Source of the DNA: Erodium maritimum
Taxonomy: Eukaryota; Streptophyta; Magnoliopsida; Geraniales; Geraniaceae
DNA: 64,000 bases
NCBI GenBank assembly: GCA_963921825.1
Contig: OY997589.1
Location: 18,497,735 to 18,561,734 of the forward strand
Direction: 5' to 3'
A model generated the notes under the pieces. The model saw nothing but the letters and a program-made list of their open reading frames with translations, did not search any database and was not told where the DNA came from. This document shows, piece after piece, positions 11,800 through 22,291 of this stretch. Every line of letters begins with the position of its first letter. Position 1 is the first letter of the stretch. The position numbers were made by a program, and so were the translations under genes.

Positions 11800-11806
<7 letters not shown>
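11109..11806. other. Unassigned spacer
   Basis: It continues the pre-insertion sequence that was cut at 5474. A 131-codon open frame on the minus strand (11543-11148) has no recognisable domain, is rich in Ser and Pro, and has no gene context. I treat it as chance. Confidence 0.4.
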
Positions 11807-11855
<49 letters not shown>

Positions 11856-11862
11856 TATATAT
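11807..11862. repeat. TA microsatellite
   Basis: About 20 TA units followed by a short CA run and more TA. It is the left border of the TA-bounded element island. Confidence 0.9.
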
Positions 11863-12263
11863 GGTTGGTATCAGGTACAAACCACCCCTTATTGTGAAAA
11901 CTACGAACCAATCTGAGACATAGGATCCGCCCAAAGTGATGTCAGCAGAGCGCACCAGATGCTAACACGTGGGCGCGCACTGCTGGTGCGCGCGCACAGT
12001 GCTGACACGTGGCGCGCATAGTGCTAATAGTTTGGGCGCACAGTGCTGATAGTTTGGCACTGTGCTAAACTATCAGCACTGTGCGCGCCAAACTATTAGC
12101 ACTGTGCGCACTCGTGGTCAACACGCTCACGCGCGCGGGCAAAGGCGCGCGCGAAGCGGCCACGTGTCAGCATCGTGCGCGCTCTGCTGACGTCACTTTG
12201 ACCGCATCCTGTGGCTTAGATTGGTTCGTAATTTGCACAATAAGGATGGTTTTTACTGAATAG

Positions 12264-12269
<6 letters not shown>
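11863..12269. mobile_element. TA-bounded inverted-repeat element, family A copy 1
   Basis: The left end GGTTGGTATCAGGTACAAAC is matched by an inverted right end (GTTTTTACTGAATAGCTACC). The arms carry TTATTGTGNAAACTACGAAC inverted, GTGATGTCAGCAGAGCGC facing its complement, CACGTG motifs, and the core GTGCTGATAGTTTGG / CTATCAGCACTGTGC, giving a near full-length hairpin. TA repeats lie on both sides. Non-coding. Confidence 0.75.

Positions 12270-12314
<45 letters not shown>
12270..12314. repeat. TA microsatellite
   Basis: About 22 TA units between family A copies 1 and 2. Confidence 0.9.
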
Positions 12315-12316
<2 letters not shown>

Positions 12317-12748
12317 TTGGTATCAGGTACAAACCACCCCTTATTGTGCAAATTACGAACCAATCTGAGTCATATGATCCGCCCAAAGTGATGTCAGCAG
12401 AGCGCACCAGATGCTGACCCGTGGAAAATAAATATATAAAACACCGCGCCTTATTGTGCAAACTACGAACTCACCAGGTGCTGACACGTGGGCGCGCACA
12501 GTGCTAATAGTTTGGGCGCACAGTGATGATAGTTTGGCATTGTGCTAAACTATCAGCACTGTGCGCCCAAACTATTAGCACTGTGCGCGCGCGTGGTCAA
12601 CACGCCCACGCAGGCGGGCAGAGGCGCGCGCGAAGTGGCCACGTGTCAGCATCGCGCGTGCTCTGCAGACGTCACTTTGACCTCATCCTGTGGCTTAGAT
12701 TGGTTCGTAGTTTGCACAATAAAGATGGTTTTTACTGGATAGCTACCC
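12315..12748. mobile_element. TA-bounded inverted-repeat element, family A copy 2 (composite)
   Basis: Same termini as copy 1. Near 12425-12475 the left arm carries an extra AAAACACCGCGCC-TTATTGTGCAAACTACGAAC segment, so it looks like a chimera of two subtypes. A short TA run follows. Confidence 0.72.
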
Positions 12749-12762
12749 TATATATATATATA

Positions 12763-12882
12763 GGATTGGTATGTTTTGAAGCAAAAAAAAAACATGTACA
12801 AGCAAAAACACAAATCGTTAATCGTGCACTAATGTATGTTTTTGCAACTGCATTTGTATGAATAAGCTAATCTTAATGTATA
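12763..12882. mobile_element. Fragment related to the 22.6-23.7 kb element
   Basis: A short piece with GTTTTGAAGCAAAAAAAAAA and AATGTATGTTTTTGCAACTG, motifs also present inside the element at 22566-23656. It is bounded by TA runs and begins GGATTGGTAT like its neighbours. Confidence 0.45.
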
Positions 12883-13207
12883 GGATTGGTATCAAGTACA
12901 AACCACCCCTTATTGTGCAAACTACGAACTCACCAGGTGCTGACACGTGGGCGCGCGCGTTGCTGGTGCGCGCGCGCAGTACTGACACGTGGCGCGCATA
13001 GTGCTAATAGTTTGGGCGCACAGTGCTAATAGGTTGGCACTGTGCTAAACTATTAGCACTCTGCGCGCCAAACTATTAGCACCGTGCGCGCGCGTGGTCA
13101 ACACGCTCACGCGCGCGGGCAGAGGCGCGCGCGAATCTGCCACGTGTCAGCATCGCGCGCGCTCTGCTGATGTCACTTTGACCGCATCTTTGGGTAGTGA
13201 ATGTTAT

Positions 13208-13209
<2 letters not shown>
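12883..13209. mobile_element. TA-bounded inverted-repeat element, family A copy 3
   Basis: The left end is GGATTGGTATCAAGTACAAA. Hairpin arms hold alternating GCGCGC stretches, two or more CACGTG sites and the TATTAGCAC core. The right end is diverged or truncated and runs into a long TA repeat. Confidence 0.7.

Positions 13210-13274
<65 letters not shown>
13210..13274. repeat. TA microsatellite, about 32 units
   Basis: A pure TA run of about 65 bp, among the longest in the window. Confidence 0.93.
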
Positions 13275-13278
<4 letters not shown>

Positions 13279-13791
13279 GCTATCCAGTAAAAACCACCCT
13301 TATTGTACAAACTACAAACCAATCTAAGTCACATGATGCAGCCAAGATAACGTCATCAGAGCGCGCGCGATGCTGACACGTGGCCACTTCGCGCGCGCCT
13401 CTGCCTGCACAGTAGCGCGTGTTGACCACGCGCGCATCCCGAGTGTTGGTTGTTTACATAACACGGTGCTGATAGTTTAGTACAAAATGTGTTGATAGGT
13501 TGCTATTAGCAGATTTTGTACTAAACTATCAGCACCGTGTTATGCAAACTATCAATATTGTGCTATGCAAACTATCAGTACTGTGTGCGCGCGCACCAGC
13601 AGCGCGCACGCCCACGTGTCAGGATCTGGTGAGTTCGTAGTTTGCACAATAAGGTGCGGTGTTTTATATATTTAATTGCCCACGTGTGAGCATCTGGTGC
13701 GCTCTGCTGACATCACTTTAGGGGGGATCCTGTGGATCAGATTGGTTTGTAGTTTGCACAATAAGGGGTGGTTTGTACCTGATACCAACTT
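13275..13791. mobile_element. TA-bounded inverted-repeat element, family A copy 4
   Basis: The left end is GGTAGCTATCCAGTAAAAAC and the right end the complement of TATCAGGTACAAACCACCCC. The core TTTAGTACAAAATGTGTTGA is followed by its inverted partner, forming a long hairpin near 13470-13540. Like copies 5 and 6, its right arm has an extra GCACAATAAGGTGCGGTGTT segment. Confidence 0.75.
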
Positions 13792-13803
13792 TATATATAT
13801 ATA

Positions 13804-14136
13804 GGGTAGCTATCCAGTAAAAACCACCCTTATTGTGCAAACTACGAACTCACCAGGTGCTGACACGTGGCACGTTTAGTGCTGATAGTTTGCGCAGCAC
13901 GGTGCTAATAGTTTGGGACTATTAGCACTATGCGCCCAAACTATTAGCACTCTGCGCGCCACGTGTCAGCGCCTGGTGAGTTCGTAGTTTGCACAATAAG
14001 GTGCGGTGTTTTATATATATATTTTCCACGTGTCAACATCTGGTGCGCTCTGCTGACATCACTTTGGGGGGATCCTTTGGCTCTCATGGGTTCGTAGTTT
14101 GCACAATAAGGGGGGGTTTGTACCTGATACCAATCC
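13804..14136. mobile_element. TA-bounded inverted-repeat element, family A copy 5
   Basis: GGGTAGCTATCCAGTAAAAA at left and TACCTGATACCAATCC at right, with a short core. The arms contain CACGTGTCAG and GCGCAGCACGGTGC. Short TA runs lie on both sides. Confidence 0.75.
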
Positions 14137-14152
14137 TATATATATATATATA

Positions 14153-14626
14153 AGGTAGCTATCCAGTAAAAACACCGCTTATTGTGCAAACTACGAACGC
14201 ACGAGAGCCACAGGATGCGGTCAAAGTGACGTCAGCAGAGCGCCATAGATGCTGACACGTGGCGCGCGTGCTGCTGGTACACGCGCGCATAGTGCTGGTG
14301 CGCGCACGCATAGTGCTGATAGTTTACATAACACAGTGCTGATAGTTTAGTACAAATGTAACCTATCAACACATTTTGTACTAAACTATCAGCACCGTGC
14401 TATGTAAACTATCAGCATTGTGTGCGCGCGTACCAGCAGCGCGTGCGCCCACGTGTCAGCATCCGGTGCGTTCATAGTTTGCACAATAAGGTGCAGTGTT
14501 TTCATATATATTTGTCCACGTGTCAGCATCTGGTGCGCTCTGATGACATCACTTTGGGCGGGTCCTATGGCTCTCGTGCGTTCGCAGTTTGCACAATAAG
14601 AGCCTGTTTGTACCTGATACCAGTCC
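14153..14626. mobile_element. TA-bounded inverted-repeat element, family A copy 6
   Basis: Clear hairpin: AGTTTACATAACACAGTGCT...AACCTATCAACAC faces TGTACTAAACTATCAGCACC near 14320-14420. The left arm has GTGACGTCAGCAGAGCGC. The right end is TACCTGATACCAGTCC before TATATA. Confidence 0.75.
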
Positions 14627-15339
14627 TATATATATAGCTATCAAGTACAAACGCCTCTTATTGTGCAAACTGCGAACGCACGAGAGCCACAGGATGCAGT
14701 CAAAGTGGCGTCAGTAGAGCGCCCCAGATGCTGACACGTGGCGCGCGCTACTGGTGCACGCGCGCACAGTGCTGATAGTTTACATAACACATTGCTGATA
14801 GTACTGTAAACTATCAGCCCTTTTTGTATTGTAAAATTCTGAAATATTATTGATGATACTTGATATTCTTTATGTTTCAATACAATGAGAATACCCCTTT
14901 ATATAGGGTTTAACTCTATGTGAAATAGGAAATACTAATACTAAACAACATAGGAAACCTAACTTAACTAGAATAGGAAATACTTGTAAACTAGAAATAA
15001 ACGAAACTCTAACACTCCCCCTCACGTGCAAATCGGATAACGAGTCTTGCACGTGGACGAAGAATAAATTTCTATTTTCTTCATGTTGTTGCTTCACCAC
15101 TATACTGTTGTTGCCGAAGACTAAGATTTTTTTTTTCAACACTCCCCCTCACGTGTAGGTATGATCTTCTACACGTGGGCTATAGCAGGTCTGGACATCT
15201 GCATATGTATCGGAGACCACAGGGTGGGGGTGACAAACGGGACGATACCCAATAATGGCTTTTTAAAGCCTAAGACGATATGGAGCCATTGACTCATACC
15301 CTGATTTTACGGACGCACGATTTAGCTTCGAGCAATTAC

Positions 15340-15600
15340 ACCACGTGGGGAAAAAATATCTTCATGCAAGTCGCATAACGACAATGCGAAACAACTTTAT
15401 GCAACTACGTCACATGGCGGTGCAAAAAAATTCAAGTAACTACGCCTCATAAGGACGGTGCGAAAGAACTTCAAGCAACTACGTCGACGGTGCGAAACAA
15501 CTTCAAGCAAATACGCCGACGGTGTGAAACAAATTTGACCAACTACGTCGAGTAACGACGGTGCGAAACATCTTCAAGTAAGCACGACGATGGTGCAAAC
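15340..15600. repeat. Degenerate tandem repeat inside the TRIM
   Basis: Five or six imperfect units of about 36-50 bp based on GACGGTGCGAAACAACTTCA plus AGCAACTACGTC. Non-coding. Confidence 0.7.
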
Positions 15601-15707
15601 TATGCTGATTTTATGGACGCCCAAATATATGTGTTTTTTTTTCGGAAAATTACCAAAACCCTAAAATCAGAAAAATGGAGATGGAAGGAAACTGCTCGGC
15701 TGAATTT

Positions 15708-15846
15708 TCAGCGCGTGAATAGTACTCGGTGAACAGTGTCGGTGAACAGTACCCCTCGGTGAACGGTGTCAGTGAACAGTGATTCCGTGAACAGTGAATA
15801 ACGAAAATAGTATCACGGGTGAACAGTCTCGCGGATGAACAGTAGA
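15708..15846. repeat. GGTGAACAGT-rich array near the TRIM primer-binding site
   Basis: The 8-10 base motif (C)GGTGAACAGT or GTGAATAGT occurs about ten times, with spacing of roughly 10-20 bp. It lies in the leader region of the TRIM in minus-strand sense. Confidence 0.7.
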
Positions 15847-16300
15847 AATTCCGAAGAACAATGCCTTGCCCACCCGCTAAATTATATATTAACGAGTGGG
15901 CAAAGCCATAACCCACGAAAATCTAACCTAGGATCAACATGGCTTTGATACCATGTAAAATTATGAAATATTATTGATGATACTTGATATTCTTTATGTT
16001 TCAATACAATAAAAGTACCCCTTTATATATGGCTTAACTATATGTGAAATAGGATATACTAATACTAAACAACATAGGAAACCTAACTTAACTAGAATAG
16101 GAAATACTTGTAAATTAGAAATAAACTAAACTCTAACACTAAACTATCAGCACCGTGCTATGTAAACTATCAGCACTGTGTGCGCGCGCGCTCACGTGTC
16201 AACATCTGGGGCGCTCTGTTGACATCACTTTGGGCGGATCCTATGGCTCTCGTGCGTTTACAGTTTGCACAATAAGGGTCTGTTTGTACCTTATACCAGT

Positions 16301-16372
<72 letters not shown>
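16301..16372. repeat. Compound (TC)n-(TA)n microsatellite
   Basis: About 13 TC units run directly into about 22 TA units, between family A copy 7 and family B copy 1. Confidence 0.93.
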
Positions 16373-16375
<3 letters not shown>

Positions 16376-16632
16376 GGCTATCGAGTACAAACCTTATTTC
16401 GGGTCAGAACATAGAACTAATCTGGACCATTGATTATCCAAATCGGATGGCCACCGAAATTCAGGGGGGGTGGGGGGTGATTGATTACGAAATCAATTAC
16501 AAGATATGCATTAATTAAAAAGATATTTAAAGATATGCATTAAATCTGAGCCTTTAATTTTACGATCCAATGGCCCAGATTGAAAGTTCTACGTTCTGAC
16601 GAAAGATATAAGTTTGTACCTGATAGCTATCC
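16373..16632. mobile_element. TA-bounded inverted-repeat element, family B copy 1
   Basis: Ends GGGGGCTATCGAGTACAAAC and the complement of GGATAGCTATCAGGTACAAA. Subterminal CAGAACATAGAACTAATCTG faces GATTGAAAGTTCTACGTTCTG. A poly-G stretch lies near 16464. The same family recurs inverted at 22292-22552 and again at 23657-23872. Confidence 0.78.
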
Positions 16633-16652
16633 TATATATATATATATATATA

Positions 16653-18886
16653 GACTTACTATCTATTAAAAACCATATCTTCTAATACAAACTACAAACC
16701 ATTAATAACCATCAGATGAAAATGTTTAGATGGATGAGATTAAATCCATCAATAATGGCATCAATTGTAATTTTATTTAAAGTCATTAAAATTTTGGACT
16801 TTTCTCATTCCAAAAGGGTATGCTTGTAATTTAATCTCGTTTTTTACTAACCCTAACTCCAACTTTTTACAAACCCTCTCTGTAGATCAAAGTTGGAGCA
16901 GCCTCTCAAAGTTCTTCTATCTAAGAGAAATTATCGTCCATAGAATCCGACCACCACCACCAAGTTCCCTCCTCATTTACAGACGCCGAAGAAGATTCGT
17001 TTATCGGCGAAATCAAGTTCCCTCCTCATCTACAGACGCCGCTGGTCTTGGAAGCATCATCCATCGCCAACACCGGCGAGCAAAAACAATCTAGTTCGAG
17101 GTCAGGCACGAACTGGCGACGCTGGGTTTGTGGTCTACCGTGGTTTGTGCTCTACTGATCATTCTGTTACTCTTCCAATTATGCCGCTCAACACCATGTA
17201 CTACTCTGTGCAAAACTGAATGTTCAGGTTCGATTTGTGATAAGTTCATGGTTCTTCTAGGTTCCGTTATTTTGTTGTCCATGATGTTGTATTTTGATTT
17301 TGATTTTATGATCTACCCATTTCTTCAAGGTTCTGGAAGTTCTTGCTCCATTTGGTTGTATTTTGATTTTGATGTATGATATGAGTGTATTTGGGTTGAT
17401 GTGTTTTTGAATGATTCAGATGTATTTTTTTTTAACGAATATGATCTGTAAATGAATCTGAATGTGAATCAATCTAAATGTATTGAAGGAATTTTTGTAA
17501 AGCATATACCGTAAGTTATGCCATTTTCACTTTAAAGTGGGATTGTGATTATTTACTCATTTTTTTTGTTGATTTTATTCATGTATTGATACTGTGATTG
17601 GATTAGCTAAACATCACAATTTGCAAATGTCATGTCATGTATAAACATGAAACTTTGTGTTAAAAAAAGGAAGGATTGAAATTTTTGTCATTCGTTGTTG
17701 ACGTAATATGATTGATGACTAGAAATCAAGTTCCATGAGATCAACGGTCTAAATTGGGTAAGAAGTTGGGCCAATCATGCCTGAATAGTTCGTAAAAAGA
17801 GGTGTTATAGGTAATGATCAACCGATATTGTGGAAAGAGATGTGGGTTTTTTATATAATTGTTGTCATCATGTTTTGTATCTTGTAATCGGGTTAGTGAT
17901 CATGGAAAAAGTGTCAAGTTAATTGAATTAATTGATCTGTAATAATTTTGTTTCTGAATGTATAGTAAGAGAATCGTGGATTATGTTTATTCGACGGTGA
18001 AATGAAACATCATTTTCAGTTCAAATGAAATATTGTGTTTGGTTAAAATGAAACATTGGGCTCATGAAATATATCATGAGTTCAAATATTGTTTCATCGT
18101 GATTTTGTGAATGAAACACCGTTTTGTATTTTTTCGGGAAACTGAAACATGAAGACTATGGAAATTAAACAATGAGTTTTGCCAAATGAAACATGAGATT
18201 AAGCGAGATGAAACAATGAATTTTTCCAAATGAAACACATGATTTAACGAGATGAAACAATGGTTTAGACGAATGAAAATGAACATAAAATAAAACATTC
18301 AGTTTAACGAAATGAAAAAATGAGTTACGCCAAATGAAACACTAGATTCAATGAGATGAAACATTAAGTTCGAAGGAATGAAATTGAACAACAAGTAAAA
18401 CATTTAATTTAACTATACTACACACAAATGAAACATCCAATTCAACCAAATGAAACATCCAATTCAACCAAATGAAACACTTGATTAAAAGTGGTGGATG
18501 TAGCCTTTTTGAAGCTTCGTTTCTTTCTTCCGAAGTGTAATTGTATTGTCCGATGGATCCTCTACCTAGAGGAACGTGAGAGTTTCACAACAGTGGTCGG
18601 AGCTCACCAAGAAGTGGTTGGAATTAGGGGAAACAGCAAATGAAACATTCAGTTCAACCAAATGAAACAATTTTAGTGCTACAGTGACGCGACAGTAATC
18701 GTACAATAAAAAAATCAGATTCAATCTTTTCATTTAAAATGTCTCAAATGCATTTAAAGTTATATTTATTTACACATATGCCATTAATAAGCTGTTTTAA
18801 TCTCATCCACTCACTTATTTTAATCTTATGGTCATAATTAGTCCCCAGTTTCTATTAAATGATTGGTTTTTAGTAGATAGTGTCCC
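16653..18886. mobile_element. TA-bounded element, family C (about 2.2 kb)
   Basis: The left end GACTTACTATCTATTAAAAA and the inverted right end (complement GGACACTATCTACTAAAAAC) share the ACTATCTA(T/C)TAAAAACC terminus; ATGAGATTAAA also recurs inverted inside. The interior has no convincing gene. It holds an AATGAAACA array at 17990-18680 and CAAGTTCCCTCCTCAT repeated near 16960 and 17010. Confidence 0.62.
17990..18680 (+). repeat. AATGAAACA motif array
   Basis: The motif AATGAAACA (often followed by AATTCAACC or TTGAGTT) occurs more than fifteen times at irregular 25-40 bp spacing. Non-coding. Confidence 0.75.
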
Positions 18887-18901
18887 TATATATATATATA
18901 T

Positions 18902-21900
18902 GGGAAAACTACCAAAATATACCTACTAATGAACTTTCATTCCAAAAACTAACCCACTTTGAATTTGTATCCCATAAACATACTTGGTAAAAAAATAAAT
19001 ACCCACATATTATAATTTTCAGTTGAGGGCCCAAACGCCATCCATTTGCCCACACTACATGGATATCACGTGGCCATCACTTTTTTGAAAAATCCCAAAA
19101 TTATCCCATTCTTTTGTTGTCTGTTAACTTCTTTGCTTTGGTTTTATGTTGAGAGACACACACGATAGAGAGAAAGAAGAGGAAGCGGTCGGAGGAAGAA
19201 GAAGACGGTGATCGGAGGAGGAGGTTTCCGGCGGCGAAAGTAGGGCCCTTGATAAAGCTCGTCAGCGTACAAGAGGTATGTTCATGTCATTCTCACTGTT
19301 GTTCCTAAATCTCGCTCATAAAGTAATTTAGGGTTTGCTCCTTACTGAACACTGTTTGTATGATTTTTTTGTTGGAAGATAGAAATTTTCGTTGGACAAA
19401 ATTTCTCTCCATTTTCAAGATGAAAATTGCACAGAGATCAAATTATTTGATTTTCACTCCTTAATTTCATTAAAAATCAATTGGAAATTTAGACAAATGC
19501 CATTATTAATGAAGAAAGCAACGTGTTTTGAATGTGAATCTAATCTTGTGTGGAAGTTGGCTGATTTTGTACTTAATGATCATCTCAAGTTTGTTCCCTG
19601 CATAATCCCTAATTGTAACTTCTCTTGTCTTCTCTATTTTCCACTCCATATGTTGTCAAGTTTTGTATTGCATAAATAATTCTTCCTTATATTGAATCGA
19701 AATTGCTTATCAATTGATTGCTCATTCAATTTTAGTATTTGTTCAATATGCCAAACACTATTTATTTGGCCCTTTTGGTGGCTTTATACAATAGAGCATC
19801 TGTTAAGTTATATATATGACTATTTGTAAGGATAAATATTCATTTGTACTGATTTTTCTGTAGCAAAAAAGATCATTGAAGAATAAGGTAATGTAGCAAA
19901 AAGATCATTGAAGAATAAGGTAATAAGGCTTATGGAACACTAGTCTTGTAAGTAGAATCATTAAGGCATAGTATTTATGGCTACTTTGCTTCCCCTGACA
20001 GCATAAATGAATATAGGCTCATTGATCACTCATAACAACAATAACAATAATCGTATTAATAGAAAATTTCAAGGGTTTATTGTACTATTGATGCTCAAGC
20101 AATGCTAATTCTTCATATTATATCTCGTGAATGTTTAAACTTGTTTTTAACTTTTGTTAGTGTATATGTGTTAATAGGCTTTATTGTGTTATTGTTTTCA
20201 TTCTAAATCAGTCTAATTTTTCCTAATTTTTTTTGTTTTCGTTTGTTGACAAAATTCATTTAAAAAGTAGTTTGAGTGTTAGATCTCGAAGCTTGCGTTC
20301 ATGGTGGTATACTTATTTGCAAGAATTAAGGATTTGGAAGACCGGCTCAGAATTGTTGAGAATAACCCAAACCGATCACAGTTGAAGAGATTAAAAAAGG
20401 ACAGCGATGAAAAGAAGAAATTAAGACCAATGAGTTATATTGTAATGTTAGCGTTGTAGAGTACATTAATTTGTTTGTAGTGATTTTGAAAAAGTGAAAT
20501 GGAAAATGAACTGATATGAAAATTGAACCTGAAATGAAATTTTGAGGTGTATATATTGAAGTGTACCATACCAGCATAACTCTGTTGTCCTTACAGAAGT
20601 TTACCATACTAAAATTCTGTGTTAAAAAGAAAACGATTTCTTGTCCATCAGCCAATAAAGCTGTTAACAAATTGATAAATTATTAGACGACATCAAATTA
20701 ACACCTGAACTCATAACACAAATAATTTCACGTTATCAACCAGTAGAATTCCACAACAATAATGATGAACTAACAAACAATGGTAAATTAACACCTGACT
20801 TGTAACCCTTGAAAAGCATACTTAATTTCTTAAAAAAATTCAAGTAACGTGGTAAAAAAATCCCCACAGTGTAAAACGAGAAACTAACACAGTTTTATAC
20901 AAATAAAATAAAATATTAACCTATTGTATCCATAACATCCTACATCTACGTTTGAGAGCTACTTTGAAGGATAGGATGTTCGGTTTCAGACTCTCCTACC
21001 GGTTGACTGCAAGTAACCCCTGTACCTCCAACTGCGTCATTAACTTGAAGGATTGACTCTTGTGTCATTAACTTGTGCTTCTACATCACCATGACTTTCT
21101 AATCTATTATACTTCAAATCCAAATCATTCTGAAAATTTCCAGAGAAGTCGAATCTGGTTCAAAAATAAAATAAAACGAGAATCAACAATTGAAAATTTG
21201 TTGATTCTAGGTATGATCAGTGTGAACATTTTTTTGTTGGAAGATATAAATTCTCGTTGGACAAAAATTATCTCCATTTTCAAGATGAAAATTGCACAGA
21301 GATCATACCTAGATGTCTCGTTGGACAAAAATTCTCTCTATTCTCGTTGGACAAAAATTATCTCCATGATTCTTCTCTATAGACTCAAATATGATCTAAA
21401 AGCATAAAAAGCTATACACAATTACATACCTCGATGTCTAGATACACATAAACCATATTGTTTTTTTATCGGCAAATTGAATCTTAACCACTGAACTATG
21501 GGGGTTGCTTACATAAACCATATTGTTAATAGAGATCATTCCATACAAATACATATATCGAGAGAGAGAAAGTTACGAGACGAACGAGAGCTTTGATGTG
21601 GTTGGCGAGAGAAGAGCTACACTGATTCCACAGATAACAAACTGCAACTACATGTAGAAAAAAACCCTATGTAAAATTAGGCGGAATCAAGTTGCGATTA
21701 AACCACAATTGCGCGGGATCAAGTCACAGAGTACAACCATAATTGCAGGTATGGGTAATAGTGTCTTTTTAGGTTGTCAAATGGATGTCATTTGGGCCAC
21801 CAACTGAAAATTATAATATGTGGGCATTTTTTTTTTACCAAGTATGTTTACGGGATGGAAGGTGAAAGTGGGTTAGTTTTTGGAATGAAAGTTCATTAGA

Positions 21901-21923
21901 AGGTATATTTTGGTAGTTTTCCC
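18902..21923. mobile_element. TA-bounded element, family D (about 3.0 kb, 130-bp inverted ends)
   Basis: The left end GGGAAAACTACCAAAATATA and the right end TATATTTTGGTAGTTTTCCC are inverted repeats extending about 130 bp (18902-19040 against 21785-21923), including TTATAATTTTCAGTTG and its complement. It is flanked by TA runs. The interior has a purine-rich leader-like segment (19150-19270) followed by GAGGTATGTT, a possible donor, and a small open frame at 20301-20459. A roughly 80-bp segment (GATGAAAATTGCACAGAGAT) is repeated at 19365-19445 and 21228-21305. Confidence 0.7.
20301..20459 (+). CDS. Small charged coiled-coil-like frame inside element D (possible captured exon)
   Basis: 52 codons: MVVYLFARIKDLEDRLRIVE followed by a Lys/Arg/Glu-rich stretch, ending in TAG. 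The heptad-like LEDRLRIVENN pattern suggests a short coiled coil. I do not recognise a family. Its place in the middle of a 3-kb inverted-repeat element, behind a splice-donor-like site at about 19276, suggests a captured or element-encoded exon, but chance is quite possible. Confidence 0.2.
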   Translation: MVVYLFARIKDLEDRLRIVENNPNRSQLKRLKKDSDEKKKLRPMSYIVMLAL

Positions 21924-21936
21924 TATATATATATAT

Positions 21937-22279
21937 GGTAGCTATCTAGTAAAAACCATCCTTATTGTGCAAACTACAAACCAATCTAAGCCACAGGATG
22001 CGGTCAAAGTGACGTCAGCAGAGCGCGCGCGATGCTGACACGTGGCAGATTCGCGCGCGCCTCTGCCCGCGCGCGTGAGCGTGTTGACCACGCGCGCGCA
22101 CAGTGCTAATAGTTTAGCATAGTGCCAAACTATTAGTACTGTGCGCCCAAACTATTAGCACTATGCGCGCCACGTGTCAGCATTGTGCGCGCGCACCAGC
22201 AGCGCGCGCGCCCACGTGTCAGCACCTGGTGAGTTCGTAGTTTGCACAATAAGGGGTGATTTGTATTTGATACCAACCC
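21937..22279. mobile_element. TA-bounded inverted-repeat element, family A copy 8
   Basis: GGTAGCTATCTAGTAAAAAC at left and TTGATACCAACCC at right. The arms carry GTGACGTCAGCAGAGCGCGC, GACACGTGGC and CACGTGTCAG; the core is GTGCTAATAGTTTAGC facing AACTATTAGTACTG. Confidence 0.77.
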
Positions 22280-22291
22280 TATATATATATA

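Larger units (their letters stand above)
14830..16138 (-). mobile_element. TRIM-type small LTR element (fossil, both LTRs present)
   Basis: Two 185-bp direct repeats (14830-15014 and 15954-16138) are LTRs; read on the minus strand they start TGTTAGAG and end TTTTACA. Next to the 5' LTR the minus strand reads TGGTATCAAAGC (15942-15953), a primer-binding site for initiator methionine tRNA. Before the 3' LTR it reads GTGAGGGGGAG, a polypurine tract. The internal region is about 0.94 kb and non-coding. The LTRs differ at roughly 5% of sites, suggesting a few million years of age (rate assumed). I see no clear target duplication. Confidence 0.87.
14637..16300. mobile_element. TA-bounded inverted-repeat element, family A copy 7, split by a TRIM
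   Basis: The left arm, GCTATCAAGTACAAACGCCT to about 14829, and the right arm, ACTAAACTATCAGCACCGTG (from 16139) to TTATACCAGT, belong to one hairpin element. The TRIM at 14830-16138 lies at the hairpin centre. A (TC)n then (TA)n microsatellite follows. Confidence 0.72.

Noticed and set aside
11863-14626. Helitron insertions (AT targets, hairpins near ends)
   Set aside because: No TC start, no CTRR end and hairpins span the full element; inverted termini and TA-tract flanks fit foldback MITEs better.
14830-15014. Target-site duplication for the TRIM
   Set aside because: Flanks TGTAT and CTAAA do not match; the host hairpin is known only from diverged copies, so I do not claim one.
15340-15600. 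CRISPR-like regular repeats
   Set aside because: Units are degenerate, spacers are not unique, and the array lies inside a plant TRIM.
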